Source of the DNA: Auanema rhodensis
Taxonomy: Eukaryota; Nematoda; Chromadorea; Rhabditida; Rhabditidae
DNA length: 64,000 nt
NCBI GenBank assembly: GCA_964057225.1
Contig: OZ059900.1
Coordinates: 7,388,501 to 7,452,500 of the forward strand
Direction of reading: 5' to 3'
Shown here: positions 26,601 through 40,214 of the stretch, piece by piece
How positions within the stretch are numbered: the first letter of the stretch is position 1
How the letters are laid out: each line of letters begins with the position of its first letter
Made by a program: the position numbers and the translations under genes
The notes under the pieces: generated by a model
What the model was told of the DNA's origin: nothing
What the model saw: the letters and a program-made list of their open reading frames with translations, nothing else
Databases searched by the model: none

Positions 26601-29600
26601 TATCAAAACTGATTGAAATATGGGCCTTTTTATGCTCAAAACGCCATATATTCAACGATTTTGGGTACAAAACATGTGAAAACTGTATGTTTTGATCAGA
26701 CCCTTTGAGATATGGATTTGAAATTCAGGATTCATAAACTTAAACTATTTTCACATATATATGTTCAATTTTAACCACTTTGGTCAAAAAGGACCGAAAA
26801 TATCAAGAATTATTGGTTTTTTGGGGTTTGAAGGACATTTTGGCTAAATCAGTCAAACTTTTGATCTTAAGCATATTTTTTTCTTCTAAAACGACTAAAT
26901 GTATGAAATACTGTCATAGAATGTTCATATAGGTGTATTTTGCACGAATATCAAAACTGATTGAAATATGGGCCTTTTTATGCTCAAAACGCCATATATT
27001 CAACGATTTTGGGTACAAAACATGTGAAAACTGTATGTTTTGATCAGACCCTTCGAGATATGGATTTGAAATCCAGGATTCATAAACTTTGACTATTTTT
27101 ACATATATATGTCCAATTTCAAGCACTTTGGTCAAAAAGGACCGAAAATATCAAGAATTATTGGTTTTTTGGGGATTGAAGGGCATTTTGGCAAAATCAG
27201 TCAAACTTTTGATCTTAAGCATATTTTTTTCTTCTAAAACGACTAAATGTATGAAATACTGTCATAGAATGTTTATATAAGTGTATTTTGCACGAATATC
27301 AAAACTGATTGAAATATGGGCCTTTTTATGCTCAAAACGCCATATATTCAACGATTTTGGGTACAAAACATGTGAAAACTGTATGTTTTGATCAGACCCT
27401 TTGAGATATGGATTTGAAATTCAGGATTCATAAACTTTGACTATTTCTACATATATATGTCCAATTTTAACCACTTTGGTCAAAAAGGACCGAAAATATC
27501 AAGAATTATTGGTTTTTTGGGGTTTGAAGGGCATTTTGGCAAAATCAGTCAAACTTTTGATCTTAAGCATATTTTTTTCTTCTAAAACGACTAAATGTAT
27601 GAAATACTGTCAAAGAATGTTCATATAGGTGTATTTTGCACGAATATCAAAACTGATTGAAATATGGGCCTTTTTATGCTCAAAACGCCATATATTCAAC
27701 GATTTTGGGTACAAAACATGTGAAAACTGTATGTTTTGATCAGACCCTTTGAGATATGGATTTGAAATTCAGGATTCATAAACTTAATCTATTTTCACAT
27801 ATATATGTTCAATTTTAATCACTTTGGTCAAAAAGGACCGAAAATATCAAGAATTATTGGTTTTTTGGGGTTTGAAGGACATTTTGGCTAAATCAGTCAA
27901 ACTTTTGATCTTAAGCATATTTTTTTCTTCTAAAACGACTAAATGAATGAAATACTGTCATAGAATGTTCATATAGGTGTATTTTGCACGAATATCAAAA
28001 CTGATTGAAATATGGGCCTTTTTATGCTCAAAACGCCATATATTCAACGATTTTGGGTACAAAACATGTGAAAACTGTATGTTTTGATCAGACCCTTCGA
28101 GATATGGATTTGAAATCCAGGATTCATAAACTTTGACTATTTTTACATATATATGTCCAATTTCAACCACTTTGGTCAAAAAGGACCGAAAATATCAAGA
28201 ATTATTGGTTTTTCTGGGATTGAAGGGCATTTTGGCAAAATCAGTCAAACTTTTGATCTTAAGCATATTTTTTTCTTCTAAAACGACTAAATGTATGAAA
28301 TACTGTCATAGAATGTTCATATAGGTGTATTTTGCACGAATATCAAAACTGATTGAAATATGGGCCTTTTTATGTTCAAAACGCCATATATTCAACGATT
28401 TTGGGTACAAAACATGTGAAAACTGTATGTTTTGATCAGACCCTTTGAGATATGGATTTGAAATTCAGGATTCATAAACTTTGACTATTTTTACATATAT
28501 ATGTCCAATTTTAACCACTTTGGTCAAAAAGGACCGAAAATATCAAGAATTATTGGTTTTTTGGGGATTGAAGGGCATTTTGGCAAAATCAGTCAAACTT
28601 TTGATCTTAAGCATATTTTTTTCTTCTAAAACGACTAAATGTATGAAATACTGTCATAGAATGTTCATATAGGTGTACTTTGCACGAATATCAAAACTGA
28701 TTGAAATATGGGCCTTTTTATGCTCAAAACGCCATATATTCAACGATTTTGGGTACAAAACATGTGAAAACTGTATGTTTTGATCAGACCCTTCGAGATA
28801 TGGATTTGAAATCCAGGATTCATAAACTTTGACTATTTTTACATATATATGTCCAATTTCAACCACTTTGGTCAAAAAGGACCGAAAATATCAAGAATTA
28901 TTGGTTTTTCTGGGATTGAAGGGCATTTTGGCAAAATCAGTCAAACTTTTGATCTTAAGCATATTTTTTTCTTCTAAAACGACTAAATGTATGAAATACT
29001 GTCATAGAATGTTCATATAGGTGTATTTTGCACGAATATCAAAACTGATTGAAATATGGGCCTTTTTATGTTCAAAACGCCATATATTCAACGATTTTGG
29101 GTACAAAACATGTGAAAACTGTATGTTTTGATCAGACCCTTTGAGATATGGATTTGAAATTCAGGATTCATAAACTTTGACTATTTTTACATATATATGT
29201 CCAATTTTAACCACTTTGGTCAAAAAGGACCGAAAATATCAAGAATTATTGGTTTTTTGGGGATTGAAGGGCATTTTGGCAAAATCAGTCAAACTTTTGA
29301 TCTTAAGCATATTTTTTTCTTCTAAAACGACTAAATGTATGAAATACTGTCATAGAATGTTTATATAAGTGTATTTTGCACGAATATCAAAACTGATTGA
29401 AATATGGGCCTTTTTATGCTCAAAACGCCATATATTCAACGATTTTGGGTACAAAACATGTGAAAACTGTATGTTTTGATCAGACCCTTTGAGATATGGA
29501 TTTGAAATTCAGGATTCATAAACTTTGACTATTTCTACATATATATGTCCAATTTTAACCACTTTGGTCAAAAAGGACCGAAAATATCAAGAATTATTGG

Positions 29601-32600
29601 TTTTTTGGGGTTTGAAGGGCATTTTGGCAAAATCAGTCAAACTTTTGATCTTAAGCATATTTTTTTCTTCTAAAACGACTAAATGTATGAAATACTGTCA
29701 AAGAATGTTCATATAGGTGTATTTTGCACGAATATCAAAACTGATTGAAATATGGGCCTTTTTATGCTCAAAACGCCATATATTCAACGATTTTGGGTAC
29801 AAAACATGTGAAAACTGTATGTTTTGATCAGACCCTTCGAGATATGGATTTGAAATCCAGGATTCATAAACTTTGACTATTTTTACATATATATGTCCAA
29901 TTTCAACCACTTTGGTCAAAAAGGACCGAAAATATCAAGAATTATTGGTTTTTCTGGGGTTTGAAGGGCATTTTGGCAAAATCAGTCAAACTTTTGATCT
30001 TAAGCATATTTTTTTCTTCTAAAACGACTAAATGAATGAAATACTGTCATAGAATGTTCATATAGGTGTATTTTGCACGAATATCAAAACTGATTGAAAT
30101 ATGGGCCTTTTTATGCTCAAAACGCCATATATTCAACGATTTTGGGTACAAAACATGTGAAAACTGTATGTTTTGATCAGACCCTTTGAGATATGGATTT
30201 GAAATTCAGGATTCATAAACTTTGACTATTTCTACATATATATGTCCAATTTTAACCACTTTGGTCAAAAAGGACCGAAAATATCAAGAATTATTGGTTT
30301 TTCGGGGTTTGAAGGGCATTTTGGCAAAATCAGTCAAACTTTTGATCTTAAGCATATTTTTTTCTTCTAAAACGACTAAATGTATGAAATACTGTCAAAG
30401 AATGTTCATATAGGTGTATTTTGCACGAATATCAAAACTGATTGAAATATGGGCCTTTTTATGCTCAAAACGCCATATATTCAACGATTTTGGGTACAAA
30501 ACATGTGAAAACTGTATGTTTTGATCAGACCCTTTGAGATATGGATTTGAAATTCAGGATTCATAAACTTAAACTATTTTCACATATATATGTTCAATTT
30601 TAACCACTTTGGTCAAAAAGGACCGAAAATATCAAGAATTATTGGTTTTTTGGGGTTTGAAGGACATTTTGGCTAAATCAGTCAAACTTTTGATCTTAAG
30701 CATATTTTTTTCTTCTAAAACGACTAAATGTATGAAATACTGTCATAGAATGTTCATATAGGTGTATTTTGCACGAATATCAAAACTGATTGAAATATGG
30801 GCCTTTTTATGCTCAAAACGCCATATATTCAACGATTTTGGGTACAAAACATGTGAAAACTGTATGTTTTGATCAGACCCTTCGAGATATGGATTTGAAA
30901 TCCAGGATTCATAAACTTTGACTATTTTTACATATATATGTCCAATTTCAAGCACTTTGGTCAAAAAGGACCGAAAATATCAAGAATTATTGGTTTTTTG
31001 GGGATTGAAGGGCATTTTGGCAAAATCAGTCAAACTTTTGATCTTAAGCATATTTTTTTCTTCTAAAACGACTAAATGTATGAAATACTGTCATAGAATG
31101 TTTATATAAGTGTATTTTGCACGAATATCAAAACTGATTGAAATATGGGCCTTTTTATGCTCAAAACGCCATATATTCAACGATTTTGGGTACAAAACAT
31201 GTGAAAACTGTATGTTTTGATCAGACCCTTTGAGATATGGATTTGAAATTCAGGATTCATAAACTTTGACTATTTCTACATATATATGTCCAATTTTAAC
31301 CACTTTGGTCAAAAAGGACCGAAAATATCAAGAATTATTGGTTTTTTGGGGTTTGAAGGGCATTTTGGCAAAATCAGTCAAACTTTTGATCTTAAGCATA
31401 TTTTTTTCTTCTAAAACGACTAAATGTATGAAATACTGTCAAAGAATGTTCATATAGGTGTATTTTGCACGAATATCAAAACTGATTGAAATATGGGCCT
31501 TTTTATGCTCAAAACGCCATATATTCAACGATTTTGGGTACAAAACATGTGAAAACTGTATGTTTTGATCAGACCCTTTGAGATATGGATTTGAAATTCA
31601 GGATTCATAAACTTAATCTATTTTCACATATATATGTTCAATTTTAATCACTTTGGTCAAAAAGGACCGAAAATATCAAGAATTATTGGTTTTTTGGGGT
31701 TTGAAGGACATTTTGGCTAAATCAGTCAAACTTTTGATCTTAAGCATATTTTTTTCTTCTAAAACGACTAAATGAATGAAATACTGTCATAGAATGTTCA
31801 TATAGGTGTATTTTGCACGAATATCAAAACTGATTGAAATATGGGCCTTTTTATGCTCAAAACGCCATATATTCAACGATTTTGGGTACAAAACATGTGA
31901 AAACTGTATGTTTTGATCAGACCCTTCGAGATATGGATTTGAAATCCAGGATTCATAAACTTTGACTATTTTTACATATATATGTCCAATTTCAACCACT
32001 TTGGTCAAAAAGGACCGAAAATATCAAGAATTATTGGTTTTTCTGGGATTGAAGGGCATTTTGGCAAAATCAGTCAAACTTTTGATCTTAAGCATATTTT
32101 TTTCTTCTAAAACGACTAAATGTATGAAATACTGTCATAGAATGTTCATATAGGTGTATTTTGCACGAATATCAAAACTGATTGAAATATGGGCCTTTTT
32201 ATGTTCAAAACGCCATATATTCAACGATTTTGGGTACAAAACATGTGAAAACTGTATGTTTTGATCAGACCCTTTGAGATATGGATTTGAAATTCAGGAT
32301 TCATAAACTTTGACTATTTTTACATATATATGTCCAATTTTAACCACTTTGGTCAAAAAGGACCGAAAATATCAAGAATTATTGGTTTTTTGGGGATTGA
32401 AGGGCATTTTGGCAAAATCAGTCAAACTTTTGATCTTAAGCATATTTTTTTCTTCTAAAACGACTAAATGTATGAAATACTGTCATAGAATGTTCATATA
32501 GGTGTACTTTGCACGAATATCAAAACTGATTGAAATATGGGCCTTTTTATGCTCAAAACGCCATATATTCAACGATTTTGGGTACAAAACATGTGAAAAC

Positions 32601-34010
32601 TGTATGTTTTGATCAGACCCTTCGAGATATGGATTTGAAATCCAGGATTCATAAACTTTGACTATTTTTACATATATATGTCCAATTTCAACCACTTTGG
32701 TCAAAAAGGACCGAAAATATCAAGAATTATTGGTTTTTCTGGGATTGAAGGGCATTTTGGCAAAATCAGTCAAACTTTTGATCTTAAGCATATTTTTTTC
32801 TTCTAAAACGACTAAATGTATGAAATACTGTCATAGAATGTTCATATAGGTGTATTTTGCACGAATATCAAAACTGATTGAAATATGGGCCTTTTTATGT
32901 TCAAAACGCCATATATTCAACGATTTTGGGTACAAAACATGTGAAAACTGTATGTTTTGATCAGACCCTTTGAGATATGGATTTGAAATTCAGGATTCAT
33001 AAACTTTGACTATTTTTACATATATATGTCCAATTTTAACCACTTTAGTCAAAAAGGACCGAAAATATCAAGAATTATTGGTTTTTTGGGGATTGAAGGG
33101 CATTTTGGCAAAATCAGTCAAACTTTTGATCTTAAGCATATTTTTTTCTTCTAAAACGACTAAATGTATGAAATACTGTCATAGAATGTTTATATAAGTG
33201 TATTTTGCACGAATATCAAAACTGATTGAAATATGGGCCTTTTTATGCTCAAAACGCCATATATTCAACGATTTTGGGTACAAAACATGTGAAAACTGTA
33301 TGTTTTGATCAGACCCTTTGAGATATGGATTTGAAATTCAGGATTCATAAACTTTGACTATTTCTACATATATATGTCCAATTTTAACCACTTTGGTCAA
33401 AAAGGACCGAAAATATCAAGAATTATTGGTTTTTTGGGGTTTGAAGGGCATTTTGGCAAAATCAGTCAAACTTTTGATCTTAAGCATATTTTTTTCTTCT
33501 AAAACGACTAAATGTATGAAATACTGTCAAAGAATGTTCATATAGGTGTATTTTGCACGAATATCAAAACTGATTGAAATATGGGCCTTTTTATGCTCAA
33601 AACGCCATATATTCAACGATTTTGGGTACAAAACATGTGAAAACTGTATGTTTTGATCAGACCCTTCGAGATATGGATTTGAAATCCAGGATTCATAAAC
33701 TTTGACTATTTTTACATATATATGTCCAATTTCAACCACTTTGGTCAAAAAGGACCGAAAATATCAAGAATTATTGGTTTTTCTGGGGTTTGAAGGGCAT
33801 TTTGGCAAAATCAGTCAAACTTTTGATCTTAAGCATATTTTTTTCTTCTAAAACGACTAAATGAATGAAATACTGTCATAGAATGTTCATATAGGTGTAT
33901 TTTGCACGAATATCAAAACTGATTGAAATATGGGCCTTTTTATGCTCAAAACGCCATATATTCAACGATTTTGGGTACAAAACATGTGAAAACTGTATGT
34001 TTTGATCAGA
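26600..34010. repeat. Tandem 11-monomer duplication, lag 3,829 bp
   Basis: About 26,600-30,180 repeats at about 30,430-34,010. Both read G, h*, F, G2, H', E, H', E, F, chimeric H. Shared private markers: h* (CAAGCAC) at about 27120 and 30949; AAATGAATGAAA near 27945/31774 and 30033/33862; GTGTACTTTGCAC near 28673 and 32502. The left boundary lies between about 26,584 and 26,740 (D* versus F before it); the right between about 30,035 and 30,187. A single F monomer separates the copies. Confidence 0.85.
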
Positions 34011-37000
34011 CCCTTCGAGATATGGATTTGAAATCCAGGATTCATAAACTTTGACTATTTTTACATATATATGTCCAATTTCAACCACTTTGGTCAAAAA
34101 GGACCGAAAATATCAAGAATTATTGGTTTTTCTGGGATTGAAGGGCATTTTGGCAAAATCAGTCAAACTTTTGATCTTAAGCATATTTTTTTCTTCTAAA
34201 ACGACTAAATGTATGAAATACTGTCATAGAATGTTCATATAGGTGTATTTTGCACGAATATCAAAACTGATTGAAATATGGGCCTTTTTATGTTCAAAAC
34301 GCCATATATTCAACGATTTTGGGTACAAAACATGTGAAAACTGTATGTTTTGATCAGACCCTTTGAGATATGGATTTGAAATTCAGGATTCATAAACTTT
34401 GACTATTTTTACATATATATGTCCAATTTTAACCACTTTGGTCAAAAAGGACCGAAAATATCAAGAATTATTGGTTTTTTGGGGATTGAAGGGCATTTTG
34501 GCAAAATCAGTCAAACTTTTGATCTTAAGCATATTTTTTTCTTCTAAAACGACTAAATGTATGAAATACTGTCATAGAATGTTCATATAGGTGTACTTTG
34601 CACGAATATCAAAACTGATTGAAATATGGGCCTTTTTATGCTCAAAACGCCATATATTCAACGATTTTGGGTACAAAACATGTGAAAACTGTATGTTTTG
34701 ATCAGACCCTTCGAGATATGGATTTGAAATCCAGGATTCATAAACTTTGACTATTTTTACATATATATGTCCAATTTCAACCACTTTGGTCAAAAAGGAC
34801 CGAAAATATCAAGAATTATTGGTTTTTCTGGGATTGAAGGGCATTTTGGCAAAATCAGTCAAACTTTTGATCTTAAGCATATTTTTTTCTTCTAAAACGA
34901 CTAAATGTATGAAATACTGTCATAGAATGTTCATATAGGTGTATTTTGCACGAATATCAAAACTGATTGAAATATGGGCCTTTTTATGTTCAAAACGCCA
35001 TATATTCAACGATTTTGGGTACAAAACATGTGAAAACTGTATGTTTTGATCAGACCCTTTGAGATATGGATTTGAAATTCAGGATTCATAAACTTTGACT
35101 ATTTTTACATATATATGTCCAATTTTAACCACTTTGGTCAAAAAGGACCGAAAATATCAAGAATTATTGGTTTTTTGGGGATTGAAGGGCATTTTGGCAA
35201 AATCAGTCAAACTTTTGATCTTAAGCATATTTTTTTCTTCTAAAACGACTAAATGTATGAAATACTGTCATAGAATGTTCATATAGGTGTATTTTGCACG
35301 AATATCAAAACTGATTGAATTATGGGCCTTTTTATGCTCAAAACGCCATATATTCAACGATTTTGGGTACAAAACATGTGAAAACTGTATGTTTTGATCA
35401 GACCCTTCGAGATATGGATTTGAAATCCAGGATTCATAAACTTTGACTATTTTTACATATATATGTCCAATTTCAACCACTTTGGTCAAAAAGGACCGAA
35501 AATATCAAGAATTATTGGTTTTTCTGGGATTGAAGGGCATTTTGGCAAAATCAGTCAAACTTTTGATCTTAAGCATATTTTTTTCTTCTAAAACGACTAA
35601 ATGTATGAAATACTGTCATAGAATGTTCATATAGGTGTATTTTGCACGAATATCAAAACTGATTGAAATATGGGCCTTTTTATGCTCAAAACGCCATATA
35701 TTCAACGATTTTGGGTACAAAACATGTGAAAACTGTATGTTTTGATCAGACCCTTTGAGATATGGATTTGAAATTCAGGATTCATAAACTTTGACTATTT
35801 TTACATATATATGTCCAATTTTAACCACTTTGGTCAAAAAGGACCGAAAATATCAAGAATTATTGGTTTTTTGGGGATTGAAGGGCATTTTGGCAAAATC
35901 AGTCAAACTTTTGATCTTAAGCATATTTTTTTCTTCTAAAACGACTAAATGTATGAAATACTGTCATAGAATGTTTATATAAGTGTATTTTGCACGAATA
36001 TCAAAACTGATTGAAATATGGGCCTTTTTATGCTCAAAACGCCATATATTCAACGATTTTGGGTACAAAACATGTGAAAACTGTATGTTTTGATCAGACC
36101 CTTTGAGATATGGATTTGAAATTCAGGATTCATAAACTTTGACTATTTTTACATATATATGTTCAATTTCAACCACTTTGGTCAAAAAGGACCGAAAATA
36201 TCAAGAATTATTGGTTTTTTGGGGTTTGAAGGGCATTTTGGCTAAATCAGTCAAACTTTTGATCTTAAGCATATTTTTTTCTTCTAAAACGACTAAATGT
36301 ATGGAATACTGTCATAGAATGTTGATATAGGTGTATTTTGCACGAATATCAAAACTGATTGAAATATGGGCCTTTTTATGCTCAAAACGCCATATATTCA
36401 ACGATTTTGGGTACAAAACATGTGAAAACTGTATGTTTTGATCAGACCCTTTGAGATATGGATTTGAAATTCAGGATTCATAAACTTTGACTATTTTTAC
36501 ATATATATGTCCAATTTTAACCACTTTGGTCAAAAAGGACCGAAAATATCAAGAATTATTGGTTTTTTGGGGATTGAAGGGCATTTTGGCAAAATCAGTC
36601 AAACTTTTGATCTTAAGCATATTTTTTTCTTCTAAAACGACTAAATGTATGAAATACTGTCATAGAATGTTCATATAGGTGTATTTTGCACGAATATCAA
36701 AACTGATTGAAATATGGGCCTTTTTATGTTCAAAACGCCATATATTCAACGATTTTGGGTACAAAACATGTGAAAACTGTATGTTTTGATCAGACCCTTT
36801 GAGATATGGATTTGAAATTCAGGATTCATAAACTTTGACTATTTTTACATATATATGTCCAATTTTAACCACTTTGGTCAAAAAGGACCGAAAATATCAA
36901 GAATTATTGGTTTTTTGGGGATTGAAGGGCATTTTGGCAAAATCAGTCAAACTTTTGATCTTAAGCATATTTTTTTCTTCTAAAACGACTAAATGTATGA

Positions 37001-37480
37001 AATACTGTCATAGAATGTTTATATAAGTGTATTTTGCACGAATATCAAAACTGATTGAAATATGGGCCTTTTTATGCTCAAAACGCCATATATTCAACGA
37101 TTTTGGGTACAAAACATGTGAAAACTGTATGTTTTGATCAGACCCTTTGAGATATGGATTTGAAATTCAGGATTCATAAACTTTGACTATTTCTACATAT
37201 ATATGTCCAATTTTAACCACTTTGGTCAAAAAGGACCGAAAATATCAAGAATTATTGGTTTTTTGGGGTTTGAAGGGCATTTTGGCAAAATCAGTCAAAC
37301 TTTTGATCTTAAGCATATTTTTTTCTTCTAAAACGACTAAATGTATGAAATACTGTCAAAGAATGTTCATATAGGTGTATTTTGCACGAATATCAAAACT
37401 GATTGAAATATGGGCCTTTTTATGCTCAAAACGCCATATATTCAACGATTTTGGGTACAAAACATGTGAAAACTGTATGT
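30120..37480. repeat. Large duplicated block, copy 1 (about 21 monomers)
   Basis: This stretch reappears at 40.2-47.6 kb with a constant lag of 10,093 bp (29 x 348 plus 1). Order: 30222 F, 30570 G, 30918 h*, 31266 F, 31614 G2, 31962 H', 32310 E, 32658 H', 33006 E, 33354 F, 33702 chimeric H, 34051 H', 34399 E, 34747 H', 35095 E, 35443 H', 35791 E, 36139 a D-like copy with ATGGAATAC and GTTGATATAGG, 36487 E, 36835 E, 37183 F. Boundaries are inferred from type changes: left about 30,050-30,220, right about 37,370-37,530. Confidence 0.85.
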
Positions 37481-37529
37481 TTTGATCAGACCCTTTGAGA
37501 TATGGATTTGAAATTCAGGATTCATAAAC

Positions 37530-40160
37530 TTTGACTATTTTTACATATATATGTCCAATTTTAACCACTTTGGTCAAAAAGGACCGAAAATATCAAGAAT
37601 TATTGGTTTTTTGGGGATTGAAGGGCATTTTGGCAAAATCAGTCAAACTTTTGATCTTAAGCATATTTTTTTCTTCTAAAACGACTAAATGTATGAAATA
37701 CTGTCAAAGAATGTTCATATAGGTGTATTTTGCACGAATATCAAAACTGATTGAAATATGGGCCTTTTTATGCTCAAAACGCCATATATTCAACGATTTT
37801 GGGTACAAAACATGTGAAAACTGTATGTTTTGATCAGACCCTTTGAGATATGGATTTGAAATTCAGGATTCATAAACTTAAACTATTTTCACATATATAT
37901 GTTCAATTTTAACCACTTTGGTCAAAAAGGACCGAAAATATCAAGAATTATTGGTTTTTTGGGGTTTGAAGGACATTTTGGCTAAATCAGTCAAACTTTT
38001 GATCTTAAGCATATTTTTTTCTTCTAAAACGACTAAATGTATGAAATACTGTCATAGAATGTTCATATAGGTGTATTTTGCACGAATATCAAAACTGATT
38101 GAAATATGGGCCTTTTTATGCTCAAAACGCCATATATTCAACGATTTTGGGTACAAAACATGTGAAAACTGTATGTTTTGATCAGACCCTTCGAGATATG
38201 GATTTGAAATCCAGGATTCATAAACTTTGACTATTTTTACATATATATGTCCAATTTCAAGCACTTTGGTCAAAAAGGACCGAAAATATCAAGAATTATT
38301 GGTTTTTTGGGGATTGAAGGGCATTTTGGCAAAATCAGTCAAACTTTTGATCTTAAGCATATTTTTTTCTTCTAAAACGACTAAATGTATGAAATACTGT
38401 CATAGAATGTTTATATAAGTGTATTTTGCACGAATATCAAAACTGATTGAAATATGGGCCTTTTTATGCTCAAAACGCCATATATTCAACGATTTTGGGT
38501 ACAAAACATGTGAAAACTGTATGTTTTGATCAGACCCTTTGAGATATGGATTTGAAATTCAGGATTCATAAACTTTGACTATTTCTACATATATATGTCC
38601 AATTTTAACCACTTTGGTCAAAAAGGACCGAAAATATCAAGAATTATTGGTTTTTTGGGGTTTGAAGGGCATTTTGGCAAAATCAGTCAAACTTTTGATC
38701 TTAAGCATATTTTTTTCTTCTAAAACGACTAAATGTATGAAATACTGTCAAAGAATGTTCATATAGGTGTATTTTGCACGAATATCAAAACTGATTGAAA
38801 TATGGGCCTTTTTATGCTCAAAACGCCATATATTCAACGATTTTGGGTACAAAACATGTGAAAACTGTATGTTTTGATCAGACCCTTTGAGATATGGATT
38901 TGAAATTCAGGATTCATAAACTTAATCTATTTTCACATATATATGTTCAATTTTAATCACTTTGGTCAAAAAGGACCGAAAATATCAAGAATTATTGGTT
39001 TTTTGGGGTTTGAAGGACATTTTGGCTAAATCAGTCAAACTTTTGATCTTAAGCATATTTTTTTCTTCTAAAACGACTAAATGTATGAAATACTGTCATA
39101 GAATGTTCATATAGGTGTATTTTGCACGAATATCAAAACTGATTGAAATATGGGCCTTTTTATGCTCAAAACGCCATATATTCAACGATTTTGGGTACAA
39201 AACATGTGAAAACTGTATGTTTTGATCAGACCCTTCGAGATATGGATTTGAAATCCAGGATTCATAAACTTTGACTATTTTTACATATATATGTCCAATT
39301 TCAACCACTTTGGTCAAAAAGGACCGAAAATATCAAGAATTATTGGTTTTTTGGGGTTTGAAGGGCATTTTGGCAAAATCAGTCAAACTTTTGATCTTAA
39401 GCATATTTTTTTCTTCTAAAACGACTAAATGTATGAAATACTGTCATAGAATGTTCATATAGGTGTATTTTGCACGAATATCAAAACTGATTGAAATATG
39501 GGCCTTTTTATGTTCAAAACGCCATATATTCAACGATTTTGGGTACAAAACATGTGAAAACTGTATGTTTTGATCAGACCCTTTGAGATATGGATTTGAA
39601 ATTCAGGATTCATAAACTTTGACTATTTTTACATATATATGTCCAATTTTAACCACTTTGGTCAAAAAGGACCGAAAATATCAAGAATTATTGGTTTTTT
39701 GGGGATTGAAGGGCATTTTGGCAAAATCAGTCAAACTTTTGATCTTAAGCATATTTTTTTCTTCTAAAACGACTAAATGTATGGAATACTGTCATAGAAT
39801 GTTCATATAGGTGTATTTTGCACGAATATCAAAACTGATTGAAATATGGGCCTTTTTATGCTCAAAACGCCATATATTCAACGATTTTGGGTACAAAACA
39901 TGTGAAAACTGTATGTTTTGATCAGACCCTTTGAGATATGGATTTGAAATTCAGGATTCATAAACTTTGACTATTTTTACATATATATGTTCAATTTTAA
40001 CCACTTTGGTCAAGAAGGACCGAAAATATCAAAAATTATTGGTTTTTTGGGGTTTGAAGGGCATTTTGGCAAAATCAGTCAAACTTTTGATCTTAAGCAT
40101 ATTTTTTTCTTCTAAAACGACTAAATGTATGAAATACTGTCATAGAATGTTTATATAAGT
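37530..40160. repeat. Spacer between the two large block copies (E-G-h*-F-G2-H-E-D*)
   Basis: Eight monomers at about 37531 E, 37880 G, 38227 h*, 38575 F, 38923 G2, 39271 H, 39619 E, 39967 D*. From G onward this reproduces the order at 24.3-26.6 kb, so it was assembled from an older unit rather than being unique sequence. Private changes include ATGGAATAC near 39781 and ATCAAAAATTATT near 40027. Confidence 0.78.
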
Positions 40161-40214
40161 GTATTTTGCACGAATATCAAAACTGATTGAAATATGGGCC
40201 TTTTTATGCTCAAA

